Shown piece after piece: positions 41,919 to 52,174 of a stretch of 64,000 nucleotides of DNA (within the stretch, counting starts at the first letter, position 1; each line of letters begins with the position of its first letter). Source of the stretch: Niabella pedocola (GTDB lineage: Bacteria > Bacteroidota > Bacteroidia > Chitinophagales > Chitinophagaceae); assembly GCF_021044425.1 (NCBI RefSeq), contig NZ_JAJNEC010000005.1, forward strand, positions 496,001 through 560,000, in the 5' to 3' direction. Made by a program: the position numbers and the translations under genes. A model generated the notes under the pieces. It was not told the DNA's origin. It saw nothing but the letters and a program-made list of their open reading frames with translations, and did no database searches.

Positions 41919-43580
41919 CTATTTAAACGAAGACAGGGGTTTCCCGTTCTCCGGCGTTACCGTTTTCAATGCCACAATACCGTTCAGATAGTTTTCAATA
42001 TTGCTGTAACCATTCTTTGTAATGGCAGTGGCATCAGCCGGATTCCGCGGGTTCAGCCCCAGCTTTTTTTCAACGGCATCCGGTATGCCATCGTTATCTG
42101 AATCTTTATAAGGTGCTCCTTTATAGTCAGGATAACCGCCTACCTGGGCGATATCGGAAATAATACCGTTCTTATAAGAATCCGCAGGCAGCCGGCGTTT
42201 GAGATATTTTGATACGGGGGCCATGTGCGCGTCCGGGCTATACGTAATCGTTCCGGTACGCACGTCTTCTACGATCCGTTTGTCCACGGCATCCCGTACC
42301 GGCAGCAGTGCGCCCGCATTTTGCAATACATAACCGTATGCGTCTGCAGCTGGCAGTACCGGAAATTCAGCAATGGGAAAAGGCCGGTCAACCTTAATCT
42401 GCTGCAGGTATGTTGCGGCGTCTTTTACATCTTCCAGTTGCACACCACCATCCCAGTTATCCTTTGTTACCCGCTCATTGCCGTCAACAATATTTCCATT
42501 CACGTAGGCTTTACCAAACACCAGGCTATCTTTGAATGCCCTGCCCGATTCGGGTTTCAGAATCCGGTAGCCGATCGGCCGGTCTTTCGGAGTAATGGGA
42601 CCCGGTTTGTAATAGTTGTTGATAAAATTATACAGCGATTTATTATCACCGCCGTCCGCACTGCGGTTCCACCAGTTAAAGATCACATTATTGACAAAAC
42701 CAAAATCGCCATCCATGCCTACCGATGGATTTCTGGCTACATTATTGGCCCAAAGGTTGCGCATAAACGTGCTGTTACGCCCGCCGATGGTGCTGCCAAA
42801 CGCATGGTTATACGTGTCCAGTGCTTCCGAAAAAATCGAATTCTGAATGGTTACATTTACCGTGGGCAGCTTCTCTCCTTTGCCATCGGCCTTCCGATCA
42901 TATACATGCCGGTAGATGCTCATATTTTCATCCAGCCCCCAGCTGGCAGACACATGATCAATGATGATATTCCCCACGGGATTGCCCCCCAGTCCGTCAT
43001 CGCGGCGGGTCACTTCTGTGGCACCCCGCCGGAATCGCATAAAGCGGATGATGACATCATGTGTATCGATGAGTAGCGATTCGCCGGCAATACAAACCCC
43101 GTCGCCCGGTGCGCTTTGTCCCATGATGGTAATATACGGCGCGCGGATATTTACAGGGCTTTTCAACCGGATGATACCGGCCACGTTAAATACAATGATC
43201 CGCGCACCACCCTGCTCACAAGCCCAGCGGAAACTGCCGGGGCCGCTATCATTCAGGTTGGTTACTACGAATACGTTACCTCCCCGTCCGCCAGGAGTAT
43301 AAGCACCACCTCCTTCAGCGCCCGGAAAAGCAGGTAGTGTTGCTTTTATCAGGTCTGTGGATGTTGATGCCCAGGGTACAAAGGGCTTGCCTTGTTTTGC
43401 ATCGGCTTCAACAACCGGTAGTGCCTTTTGCCAGGCGGCATCGGATAATTTGCGGTACCCGGCCATCACCGCTTCCGCGGAATCTTCCATAGATTTCGGA
43501 ATAACGGGGTATTGGGCGACTGCCTGTTGCAAGCCAAATGCATTTATAAAACCCAACAGATAGATCCACTTTTTTTTCAT
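41919..43580 (-). CDS. PL1 pectate lyase, copy 2
   Basis: Secreted polysaccharide lyase that cleaves homogalacturonan by beta-elimination with calcium. 553 residues from the ATG at 43580 (signal MKKKWIYLLGFINAFGLQQAVAQ); a longer frame upstream lacks a signal at its start. Beta-helix begins at FPGAEGGGAYTPGGRGG (85-101). PL1 motifs: IIDHVSASWGLDENMS at 206-221 and ARNPSVG at 282-288 with the catalytic-type Arg283. The C-terminus carries a calcium-loop segment DSDNDGIPDAVEKKLGLNP, as in thrombospondin type 3 or dockerin repeats. Strongly similar to the neighbouring PL1, so they arose by tandem duplication; 530 bases of repeat-rich DNA separate them. Confidence 0.93.
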   Translation of the reverse strand: MKKKWIYLLGFINAFGLQQAVAQYPVIPKSMEDSAEAVMAGYRKLSDAAWQKALPVVEADAKQGKPFVPWASTSTDLIKATLPAFPGAEGGGAYTPGGRGGNVFVVTNLNDSGPGSFRWACEQGGARIIVFNVAGIIRLKSPVNIRAPYITIMGQSAPGDGVCIAGESLLIDTHDVIIRFMRFRRGATEVTRRDDGLGGNPVGNIIIDHVSASWGLDENMSIYRHVYDRKADGKGEKLPTVNVTIQNSIFSEALDTYNHAFGSTIGGRNSTFMRNLWANNVARNPSVGMDGDFGFVNNVIFNWWNRSADGGDNKSLYNFINNYYKPGPITPKDRPIGYRILKPESGRAFKDSLVFGKAYVNGNIVDGNERVTKDNWDGGVQLEDVKDAATYLQQIKVDRPFPIAEFPVLPAADAYGYVLQNAGALLPVRDAVDKRIVEDVRTGTITYSPDAHMAPVSKYLKRRLPADSYKNGIISDIAQVGGYPDYKGAPYKDSDNDGIPDAVEKKLGLNPRNPADATAITKNGYSNIENYLNGIVALKTVTPENGKPLSSFK

Positions 43581-44110
43581 GTAATGATTTATTTGAATAA
43601 CCGGTTCGCGGAAACATGAACCATGTGCCTGGAAGCAGAATGATGGTTCATCCAGCTGCCAATGATAGATTACGTTGTAAATGAAAACTGCAAATATTCT
43701 AATTGTGCCGGCCACTTCAGGCGGATCAGCACTATTCAGCCTCTATAAGGATGCATTTGGCAGCCCCTGAAACAAGTTACCAATGACAGGTTGCCTGTAT
43801 ATTGGGAATAAATCACACGTTAGTCATGCCGAACTTGTTTCGGCATCTATGTAAGATTTACTCGGATCCTGAAACAATCCCGACTTGTCGGGACAGGATG
43901 ACCAAAAACAGGTTTGTCATGGCCCTATTGATTTTGCAACGCAAATGATATACTCAGGGTACCGAAAAGATCTGTCATCGCTTCATCGCTCAGGCCTAAA
44001 AACGCGCCATGACCTCACTTCTATACTGGCCTCCGGACAGCGCACTCCCCTTATTTCGCTTGCCCAACCAGGAGTTCATTTGTTCAAACATTATGCGATC
44101 CTCAGAACCG
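43581..44110. other. 530-bp gap between the PL1 genes, rich in hairpin repeats
   Basis: No gene supported. Hairpins: CCTGAAACAAGTTACC-type degenerate copy near 43765; ATGCCGAA-CTTGT-TTCGGCAT at 43826-43846; and a nested hairpin at 43866-43899 (ATCCTG...CAGGAT around TCCCGAC/GTCGGGA). The remaining left part up to 44110 shows nothing recognisable. Confidence 0.6.
43826..43899. repeat. Pair of small hairpin repeats, element C
   Basis: Two members of the CTGAAACAAGTTCAG family in opposite orientations. The second carries an inserted CCCGACTTGTCGGG palindrome like that in element A. Confidence 0.6.
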
Positions 44111-45742
44111 CTATTTCGCAGGCACCACATTCTTAATATTCACCACACTGTTCAGGTAGTTTTCAATATTGCTATAGCCGTTCTTGGCAATGATCTGCGC
44201 ATCGGAAGCGTTATTGGGATTCAGCCCTGCCTTTCTTTCATAATCATCGGGCATGCCATCATTGTCGGAATCCTTATACGCTGTTCCTTTATATTCCGGA
44301 TATCCGCCGGCCTGACAGGGATCGGTAATAATTCCGATCTTGTAAGAGTCGATGGGAAGTCTTCTATGCTCAAACTGTGTTGTAGGTAGCGGGCAGGTGG
44401 GCACATTATTGATCTTACCCGTCTCCACCTGTTTTACAATCCGTGCATCCACCGCATCGCGCTTCGGCAATGTAGCACCGGCATTGGCCAGTACATAGTT
44501 CTTGGCGGTTTGCGCATCCAGGATAGTGAGCGCCGGCATGATCAGTGGTTTTGACTGCCTGATATAATCGGTGTATGCGCCGGTATTCTTTTCTTCTTCC
44601 ACCTGAACACCGCCATTCCAGTTGTCTTTGGTTACCTCCGGATAGCCTTCCATCACGTTCCCGTTCACATAGGCGCGCCCATATACTTTATACGCTAATT
44701 TGCTGCGGCCGCTTTCCGGTTTTAAGATCCGGTGACCCACGTTATTATCCTTTGGTGTAGCCGGACCCGGTTTAAAATAGTTGTTGATAATATTGAACTG
44801 CGCGCGGTAATCACCCCCGTCAATAGAACGGTGCACCCAGTTAAACACCACATTGTTTACAAAATTGAAGATCCCGTTCCAGCCTACTGAAGGATTGCGC
44901 CCCGTATTGTTGGCCCAAAGGTTCCGCATAAAACTGCAATTCTCTCCTCCCAGCGTACTTCCGAATGCATGATTCCAGGTATCCAGTGATTCCCCGAAGA
45001 TGGAGTTTTGAATGGTGATATTCACTGTTCCAAACTTATCCTCGATCTTGCCGGTGCTATCGTTGTACATGTGACGGTACATACTCATGTTTTCATCCAA
45101 TCCCCAGGTAGCGGATACGTGATCGATCATGATATTGCCAATAGGGTTGCCTCCGATGGCATCATCCCTTCTGCCCACCCAGGTTTCCCCACGCCGGAAA
45201 CGCATGTAACGGATGATCACATCATGGGTATTGATCCACACCGTTTCTCCGGCTATACAAATTCCATCACCCGGAGCCGTTTGACCATAGATGCTGATAT
45301 AGGGAGCTCTTACAATAACGGGAGACTTCAGGCGAATGATACCCGCCACATTAAACACCACTACCCGGGCCCCACCCTGTTCGCAGGCCCAGCGGAAACT
45401 TCCGGGACCGTCGTCATTGAGATTTGTAACCACAATGACACGACCGCCACGACCGCCTCTTACAAACTTGCCTCCTCCCTCGGCTCCCGGAAATGCGGGA
45501 AGCTCCGCATGCGGCAATTCATCATACCGGGATGCCCACGGAATATAAGGCCGGCCTTCCCGCGCTTCTTTTTGTATAATGGGATAGGCCATTGCCCACA
45601 TAGAATCCGAATGCTTTTCGGCTCCTTCCAGCAATGCCTTGGAGCGTGCCTGGTCTTCCTGCGGTATTTTGGGGTACTGAGCATACGTTACTGAAGCCAT
45701 ACAGCAGGCCACCAACACACTTGCTAAATTTATAAATTTCAT
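44111..45742 (-). CDS. PL1 pectate lyase, copy 1
   Basis: 543 residues, signal peptide MKFINLASVLVACCMASVTYAQ. Same architecture as copy 2: FPGAEGGGKFVRGGRGGRV, IMIDHVSATWGLDENMS, TGRNPSVGW with the catalytic-type Arg, and the C-terminal calcium-loop DSDNDGMPDDYERKAGLNP. The substitution of VEKK by YERK and different central loops indicate divergence enough for different product or methyl-ester preference (inference). It is the first enzyme after SusD; 189 bases separate them. Confidence 0.93.
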   Translation of the reverse strand: MKFINLASVLVACCMASVTYAQYPKIPQEDQARSKALLEGAEKHSDSMWAMAYPIIQKEAREGRPYIPWASRYDELPHAELPAFPGAEGGGKFVRGGRGGRVIVVTNLNDDGPGSFRWACEQGGARVVVFNVAGIIRLKSPVIVRAPYISIYGQTAPGDGICIAGETVWINTHDVIIRYMRFRRGETWVGRRDDAIGGNPIGNIMIDHVSATWGLDENMSMYRHMYNDSTGKIEDKFGTVNITIQNSIFGESLDTWNHAFGSTLGGENCSFMRNLWANNTGRNPSVGWNGIFNFVNNVVFNWVHRSIDGGDYRAQFNIINNYFKPGPATPKDNNVGHRILKPESGRSKLAYKVYGRAYVNGNVMEGYPEVTKDNWNGGVQVEEEKNTGAYTDYIRQSKPLIMPALTILDAQTAKNYVLANAGATLPKRDAVDARIVKQVETGKINNVPTCPLPTTQFEHRRLPIDSYKIGIITDPCQAGGYPEYKGTAYKDSDNDGMPDDYERKAGLNPNNASDAQIIAKNGYSNIENYLNSVVNIKNVVPAK

Positions 45743-45931
45743 CCTCCTGTTTTTAAGATCCTGGTTATCGATTATTTATTTATCAGACGTTTTTTTATAA
45801 AAATACTTATGGAACCCTTTAAAATAATTGTATAAAATACTTTTAAAAATACGGCCGCCTGCTGAACGCACATCGTGTGAGAACCTGGCATCCATTTCAA
45901 ACAGATGCCGGTCCTGCAAAGCCGCTTTCCG

Positions 45932-47911
45932 TTACTCTCTATAATCAAATGTTCCCGCAGCATTATTATAATCTTTCCAGCCTATGGTTTGTTTCAGCCA
46001 GGGGTTATTGCTTAAAATAGTTGCTGTTAACCCGGATATATAATAGTTAGACCGAAAATTAATAGACAACGGATTATTGGATGCGTCTTTATCCATGGGC
46101 TGATCGGTGCTTACCACCTGCAGATTATTATCAAAAAATGTTTTCAAATTGTTCAACTGTGTTGTAAAGTTGGCAGCATCCGGATCACAAAGTATGGCCG
46201 TACGGGTACCCAGCAAGGGGTCCGCTGTATTGGACAACACAGTCTTATACTGCCACAGCCTGCCGGTACGCGCCGTTCCGTTAATGGGATTGATGCCCAG
46301 CTTGACACAGGTATTTTCACCCAGCGGTGTACCCCCATCATATAGTAACCAACGCTGCGCATCCCAGAAACGTTTGCCTTCGTAGGCCAGTTCTACCCGG
46401 CGCTCGTACAAGCAGGCTTCAATAGCCGCATATTTACCGGCGGGTGTGCCTAATCCAAAATTATTTGCGGATGGTATTCCTACCCGTTCCCTTATTTTGC
46501 CCAGGTATATGACCGCGTTGCCAACATCGCCTTTTGCGGCGTAACATTCGGCAATGTTGAGTAATAGTTCTGCATACCGGTATTCAAAAATATCCGTACC
46601 GGAATACGCCAACCCGGCTGCGGTGCTCGCTCCTGTAAGGTTCGACATTTTACGGACGATTGCCGGGCTGGATACCTGGTTGCCGTCGCTGTATGTTTGC
46701 TTATTGCCGGTAGACAGCCAACGGTACAGCCAGATCGTATCATTACCGGCCTCTTTTAACGGCCACCGGCTGCCTGAAAATGCAAACGTCCGGTAAAAAC
46801 GGGGATCCCTGTTTAAGAAGAAATGCAAAGAGTCATACCCATTTGCGATCGTTGGACGTGAGCCATCTGCCAGCGGGAATAAATCGATCATTTCCTTAGG
46901 AGCCGAAACACCACCGGCACCGGTTTGTTTAACAACGCGGATGCTTCGCTCCCAGCCGTTATTCTCCACACCCGAGGAGGCCACTGAGTTTGAAAGTAAC
47001 CGGATAATAATGGCTTCCTTATCATTCAGCTTCGTATCATTGATGTACCACATATCGCTCCACTCTTTAGCGGTTTTTCCATACAAGCCTTTACCTGCAG
47101 CAGTTAAAGCGGTTTCGGCTGCCAATCCGGCATCAAGCGCCTTCTGCCAGCGATCACTACCCGTGTTATCCCAGTCTTTATTAAATAAGGGGCTGGCATA
47201 AGCTAACAACACCCGGCTCTTCATTGCCAGGGCCGCGCCGCTTGTAAAACGTCCGTAATCAGTGGCTCCCCATGCAGCAGGTAACAGTGCTGCCGCAGAA
47301 TCAAAATCGGAAATGATCTGCGTTACCAATTCGCTGGTTGTGGCGCGGGGATGTTTTATTGAAGAATCCAGCGCCGACGCGTTTTCAGTAGTGGTTACAA
47401 TCGGTACGCCGCCATATACACGCATGAGTTCAAAATACTGCAGCCCCCTCATAAACAGCATCTGGCCTCTCGCCTTCTTCTTAAAATCATCGGATAAAGC
47501 CTGCCCCTTTTCCCCGATCTTCTCCAGCAGGAAATTTGCATTCTTAATACGCGTATAAGGTACGTTGGCCGGGTTTACGCCCAGCTGGCTTCCATAATAT
47601 GCATCGGCCTGTGCGGCATCTGTAAGCTGTTTTTGCGGATTGGTATAATCGGTTACAGTACCGCCCATTTCTTCGGTAGACCGCGTCCTGGTGTCGTTGT
47701 ATAACCCCACCACACTGAGCACGGGCGATTTGTAGGCCGAAAAGAAATCATAATAAAGCCGGTCAATATACCACCCCGTCAATGTTTCGTTGGCGAAAAT
47801 ATTTTCATCATACTTATCATAGCTTTTCATGTCTTCCAGAAAGCTTTTCTTACAACCCGCTGCAAGAACAAAAGCTGCGATTAGGAAACAGAAGATTTTT
47901 ATACTTTTCAT
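45932..47911 (-). CDS. susD-like: SusD/RagB-family outer-membrane glycan-binding lipoprotein
   Basis: 659 residues. Lipoprotein signal MKSIKIFCFLIAAFVLAAGC, lipid on Cys20. RagB/SusD features: N-terminal helical scaffold (YLDRLYYDFF-like IDRLYYDFFSAYKSP, KKKARGQMLFMRGLQYFELMRVYGGVP), TPR-like LLLNIAECYAAKGD, and the family signature ERRVELAYEGKRFWDAQRW. It acts as the lid of the SusC transporter on the cell surface and chooses the oligosaccharide. It starts 31 bases after the SusC stop, as usual for the pair. Confidence 0.97.
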   Translation of the reverse strand: MKSIKIFCFLIAAFVLAAGCKKSFLEDMKSYDKYDENIFANETLTGWYIDRLYYDFFSAYKSPVLSVVGLYNDTRTRSTEEMGGTVTDYTNPQKQLTDAAQADAYYGSQLGVNPANVPYTRIKNANFLLEKIGEKGQALSDDFKKKARGQMLFMRGLQYFELMRVYGGVPIVTTTENASALDSSIKHPRATTSELVTQIISDFDSAAALLPAAWGATDYGRFTSGAALAMKSRVLLAYASPLFNKDWDNTGSDRWQKALDAGLAAETALTAAGKGLYGKTAKEWSDMWYINDTKLNDKEAIIIRLLSNSVASSGVENNGWERSIRVVKQTGAGGVSAPKEMIDLFPLADGSRPTIANGYDSLHFFLNRDPRFYRTFAFSGSRWPLKEAGNDTIWLYRWLSTGNKQTYSDGNQVSSPAIVRKMSNLTGASTAAGLAYSGTDIFEYRYAELLLNIAECYAAKGDVGNAVIYLGKIRERVGIPSANNFGLGTPAGKYAAIEACLYERRVELAYEGKRFWDAQRWLLYDGGTPLGENTCVKLGINPINGTARTGRLWQYKTVLSNTADPLLGTRTAILCDPDAANFTTQLNNLKTFFDNNLQVVSTDQPMDKDASNNPLSINFRSNYYISGLTATILSNNPWLKQTIGWKDYNNAAGTFDYRE

Positions 47912-47942
47912 GATCTTATAAATCTAAAGTGAATATTATCTG

Positions 47943-50900
47943 TTAAAAGGAGGCATTAATTCCAAACGACCAGGTGCGCAATGTAGGATATGAAACCTTG
48001 GGGTCATCATACATATTCCGGTATTTGTCCGGATAAGGGTTGTAAAAATCCCAAAGGTTGAATCCTGCCAGGCTTACCCGGAGCGCACTCATTTTCAGCT
48101 TCCGGGCAAAGTCTTTCGGAAGTGTATATCCTATCACCAGGCTGCGTACAAAACTCCGGAAATTGGATATTTGCCAGAAGTTAGACTGAACACCGTTATA
48201 GCTGTAGTAGGCTACGTTCGGCCATCTGCCGTTGGCATTATCGGTACTGTCATACATGTTGTTCAAATAGGATTCTTTTGCCCAAAATACCTGCCCGGAA
48301 CTGGTGGGTTGTTTTATGTAATCAATGCTGTTATACCCTCCCCAGGAAGTAGCAATCTGCGTGCTCAGGCTAAGATCCTTCCATGAAAAACTCAGGTTTG
48401 CAACAAATCCCTGTGTCCTGTTTCTGCTTACCAATTTCGTTTTGTCCTGTCCATCGTCCTTGATCTGGCCATTGGGCCCTGCTATTGTTTGGGCATTGGC
48501 ATCCAGGGGGCCGCCCAGGTCCTGGTAAGCAAGCATTCCCTTTTTCAGCCCCGCTTTCGTGATGATATCAAAATACGCCGGAGTAGTACCGGCGGCCGTT
48601 GCACGATCGGTCAGGTATTGCCAGTAAGCATCGATATCTCCATCGGTGCGCAACAGACCATCTCCGGCAGATGTACCTTTCCAAACAAGGTATCCCCAGG
48701 ACGGAAGAATCGTAGATCCGCCCTCTATACTTGTAATATTTGCAGGGTACCCAAAAGCAACCGGCGTCCATTTCTTTATTTTATTATCACTGGTTCCGAA
48801 ATTAATACCAATCGAATAGCCAAAGTCGCCCACATGATCCTTCCAGGTGGCACTTAGTTCAGAACCCCACGACTTTATAATCCCATAATTCTGCTCTGCA
48901 AAACCACCACCAACGGAAATAGGCACTCCCACCATTCCGGCCATCGACATCAATAAATCATAGTTATAATCCCAGTAGCGGTCATAGGTCAGTGATAACC
49001 GGTTTCTAAGCACATTCACATCCACCCCGATATTCTTTTTGATATCGCCATCCCATCTTACATCCCTGTTGGGCGTTGCATCCGGTGTTAACCCGTTGGT
49101 TAAGGTACCGCCATTTGACCCAAATACCATTCCCTTGTCCGATGCGTACGTGAATGTTTGCATCCAGCGCCAGGCTTTCAGGTTATCCTTACCGGACTTA
49201 CCGATAGAACCCCGGATCTTCAAAAAGTCGATCCAACGAACCGCATCAGCAAACCAGTTTTCGCGCGATATGATCCAGCCCGCGGACGCACTGGGGAAAA
49301 AGGCCCAGTAATTCTCGGGGGCAAATTTTACAGATGCATCTTGACGGAATGCAAACTGCAACAGATACTTGTTATCATAATCATAGTTCACACGGCCTAA
49401 ATAACCCAGGCTTCCCAGATCCGTTTTGTATACATAGCTGTTCGAAATATTCAATGTTCCGGCAGAGGGCGACGAGCCGTTATATGCACCATAAATGGGC
49501 ACATCGTAAATCATAAACTTCTTTACATAGTTCTGCACGCCTTTTTCTGCCGACACCATTGCCGAAATGCTGTGCTTTCCGAACTTCCGGTCGTAATTAA
49601 TAAAAAAGTTTGCCTGCTGCACTTTACCGATCACATCAGAATAACGCACGGTAGAGCGATTGTTATTGATTCCGGTAAACCAGTTTGCAGCTGAATCGGC
49701 GTATAAATGCGTTCCGGCTTTATCGGTATTTTTCTGAAGCCCCAGCAACAAGCCCAGCATTGCCTGGTCATTATTATAGGTAGAATAGTTCAGGCCATAG
49801 GTTCCCTTCAATGACAGCCCTTTAATAAAGGGCACATCATATTGTAACGAAAAATTCGCCGCATAAGACTGGTTATCGTCCTTCGTAAAGGAGCCGTTAT
49901 CAAGCATCGCAAAATAGTTCCAACCTGAAATGTTATTCTGCCCTACTGGTGTGGATGATGCTTTTGCGGGACCGAGGGCCGGGGAAACAAAGTAGTTTTG
50001 TCCGCCAACGCTGTATTCCCAGGGAATGTATTTAGGCATATGCGCTAAAATCGCATAATCCGTTTGTTCCGCTCCCGATGTATACGCTCCGTCGTTGATA
50101 CTGATCTTTGTAAATGATTTCTCTACCACCGAACTATTGGCAGACACCGTAGCCGAGAGCTTCAGATTATTGGCCACTTTAACGTCTACACCCGTTCTGA
50201 AGGACCATTTATTATAATCCTGACTGCCTAAATTCGGCTGCTGTGTATAATAGCTTGCTCCGGCAAAATAAGTAGCTCTTTCCGAGCCGCCGCTTACATC
50301 CACTGAATGCTGCATGGCTCCGCCCGCCTTCCAGGCCTCCTTCAGCCAATCGTAATTCAGCGTTTTTAATTGCTCCAGTTCCGAGGGATCGAAAAAATTA
50401 TTTGGAGCCCAGCCTGCAGAGCGTCCAAACCGGTTCGCAAAAATACCATACTCATAGGCACTCATCGTTTTGCCAAAACTTACGGCATCATTGTATTCGA
50501 ATTTTCCGGCATAAGATATTTTCGGCGCACCAATTTTACCCCTTTTTGTTTTCACAAGAATAGCACCCTGCGAAGCCCGCGAGCCATAAATAGAGGCCGC
50601 CGCGTCCCGCAGCACGGTGATACTTTCCACTTGTGAAGGATCCAGGTTATTAAACTGATCGAGGGTTGGCAAACCTGTATTGGGATCCAGCTGGATAATA
50701 TCATCAATGATCACCAGTGGGATCGGGCTGTTACCATCCTTACTGAAACCAAAGTTCTGCCGGATACTTAATGTGGCATTCTCCCCCGGCCGCTGACTAC
50801 CACCGGTTACATTTAACCCGGGTATCTGACCCTTGAGTGCTTCGGCGATACTGCTTACCGGAAAATCCGCAATTTTTCCCATGTCAACAGTGGCTACAGA

Positions 50901-51278
50901 ACCGGTAAGGTTTTCCCGCTTTTGACTCCCATAACCGATCACCACTACTTCATCCAGTTTATTCTCCTGACGCCTCAGAAGAATTTTTACGGGTGTCTGT
51001 GTTGAAGGATCTACATAAAGCTCTCCATATTCATACCCGATATGCGAATACTGCAGGGTTGCACCACCCGCGGGTATATTCATGGTAAAGCCTCCCTGGC
51101 TGTTGGATACGGCGGATTGCGGCGCATTCTTCACCTTTATGGTTACGCCCGCCACCGCCTCCCGGGTAGAGTCATCTACCACCTGGCCGGTTATTGTTTT
51201 TGTTTGGGCACTAGCATATAGCCCCCAACAACTAATCGTGCATACAAATACGACTCTTAAAATAGTCTGATAAAACAT
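47943..51278 (-). CDS. susC-like: SusC/RagA-family TonB-dependent oligosaccharide transporter
   Basis: 1111 residues. Signal peptide to about 25 (YASAQ). Carboxypeptidase-regulatory-like domain at 28-104 (TITGQVVDDSTREAVAGVTIKV), TonB-box/plug start DEVVVIGYGSQKRENLTGSVA at 109-129, plug with PLVIIDDIIQLDPN, then a 22-strand type barrel ending in the aromatic SFGINASF. Imports large oligosaccharides across the outer membrane with TonB-ExbBD energy. There is no STN domain, so signalling through an anti-sigma factor is not expected; this fits the absence of an ECF sigma/anti-sigma pair in the window. It is the only SusC in 64 kb. Confidence 0.97.
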   Translation of the reverse strand: MFYQTILRVVFVCTISCWGLYASAQTKTITGQVVDDSTREAVAGVTIKVKNAPQSAVSNSQGGFTMNIPAGGATLQYSHIGYEYGELYVDPSTQTPVKILLRRQENKLDEVVVIGYGSQKRENLTGSVATVDMGKIADFPVSSIAEALKGQIPGLNVTGGSQRPGENATLSIRQNFGFSKDGNSPIPLVIIDDIIQLDPNTGLPTLDQFNNLDPSQVESITVLRDAAASIYGSRASQGAILVKTKRGKIGAPKISYAGKFEYNDAVSFGKTMSAYEYGIFANRFGRSAGWAPNNFFDPSELEQLKTLNYDWLKEAWKAGGAMQHSVDVSGGSERATYFAGASYYTQQPNLGSQDYNKWSFRTGVDVKVANNLKLSATVSANSSVVEKSFTKISINDGAYTSGAEQTDYAILAHMPKYIPWEYSVGGQNYFVSPALGPAKASSTPVGQNNISGWNYFAMLDNGSFTKDDNQSYAANFSLQYDVPFIKGLSLKGTYGLNYSTYNNDQAMLGLLLGLQKNTDKAGTHLYADSAANWFTGINNNRSTVRYSDVIGKVQQANFFINYDRKFGKHSISAMVSAEKGVQNYVKKFMIYDVPIYGAYNGSSPSAGTLNISNSYVYKTDLGSLGYLGRVNYDYDNKYLLQFAFRQDASVKFAPENYWAFFPSASAGWIISRENWFADAVRWIDFLKIRGSIGKSGKDNLKAWRWMQTFTYASDKGMVFGSNGGTLTNGLTPDATPNRDVRWDGDIKKNIGVDVNVLRNRLSLTYDRYWDYNYDLLMSMAGMVGVPISVGGGFAEQNYGIIKSWGSELSATWKDHVGDFGYSIGINFGTSDNKIKKWTPVAFGYPANITSIEGGSTILPSWGYLVWKGTSAGDGLLRTDGDIDAYWQYLTDRATAAGTTPAYFDIITKAGLKKGMLAYQDLGGPLDANAQTIAGPNGQIKDDGQDKTKLVSRNRTQGFVANLSFSWKDLSLSTQIATSWGGYNSIDYIKQPTSSGQVFWAKESYLNNMYDSTDNANGRWPNVAYYSYNGVQSNFWQISNFRSFVRSLVIGYTLPKDFARKLKMSALRVSLAGFNLWDFYNPYPDKYRNMYDDPKVSYPTLRTWSFGINASF

Positions 51279-51317
51279 ATGGCTTTGCTGTTTTTATTTT
51301 ATGGTTCTGGTTGCTGT

Positions 51318-52010
51318 TTACTGCTTTTGCCCGGCCTTTACCCGTTCCTGCCAGGCCTTGCTTTCTTTATTTACATCGTAACCTCTGGAAGAAAGATAGT
51401 TATTGATACGGCCCTTATATTTTCCGAACCAGGCATGTTTCTTTTCGGAAGACCCGGCATCCATGGCATGCTCTCGTGCTTCTGTAAGTGCCTCCATTAT
51501 AAATTTTTGTTCTTCCGTTGTAAGCCGGGGAATCATCTCCAGATATCCTTTGTAGGTAATGGGAAGCACATTATAGGTCATCCCGTTTTTTATAACATCG
51601 ATCTGCTCTTTTGTGAGCAGGGCAGCGAGGTTTTGAATGTACTGCCTGTGCAACTGAGTGCGGTCCGCCTCTGTTTTAGCCGCTGCTTCATTGATTTTTT
51701 GTGTAACTGCCGCCTTATCAGCCGTGGCCTCCTTAATAATCCGGACTGCCGCCTCCTGCTTTTCGTCGAGTTTGCTTAAGGCAATGTATTGCGCCGCAAC
51801 CGTTTCCTTCACTTTATAAAACAGGGTCGAATCTTTCAGTGCCAGCGGTGCCACAATCTTATATGCCCGCTGCCCGATTGCCTGCCGGTAGGCCATATCC
51901 CCACTTCCATCCTGCCCGCATACAACCGATAAATTAAAAATTGTAAAAACAACAATTAATACACTTTTCGTAAAGGTGCCCTTGTTTTTTCTGTAAAAAA
52001 AATACTTCAT
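51318..52010 (-). CDS. DUF3826 secreted protein, copy 2, first gene of the SusCD operon
   Basis: 230 residues from the ATG at 52010 (an upstream ATG at 52055 would precede the signal). Signal peptide to about 33 (NLSVVCGQ). Helical, charged; the C-terminal block KGYLEMIPRLTTEEQKFIMEALTEAREHA and YLSSRGYDVNKESKAW aligns with copy 1 at 23.7 kb. The gene is 39 bases upstream of susC, so it is co-expressed with the transporter. Unknown function. Confidence 0.8.
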   Translation of the reverse strand: MKYFFYRKNKGTFTKSVLIVVFTIFNLSVVCGQDGSGDMAYRQAIGQRAYKIVAPLALKDSTLFYKVKETVAAQYIALSKLDEKQEAAVRIIKEATADKAAVTQKINEAAAKTEADRTQLHRQYIQNLAALLTKEQIDVIKNGMTYNVLPITYKGYLEMIPRLTTEEQKFIMEALTEAREHAMDAGSSEKKHAWFGKYKGRINNYLSSRGYDVNKESKAWQERVKAGQKQ

Positions 52011-52174
52011 GACAATCGCTATTTGGCTGAAATCCTTATCCTTGAAATCTGACATTAAAAGTAAAACGCCTGAAGGCCCTGTGCAATGTACGGTTTCACT
52101 AATAAACTGGAAAATATTCCTATTCTCCGCAACGGTTTGCGTAACCGGAACCGCCTAAACTGTATGATCCTCAA

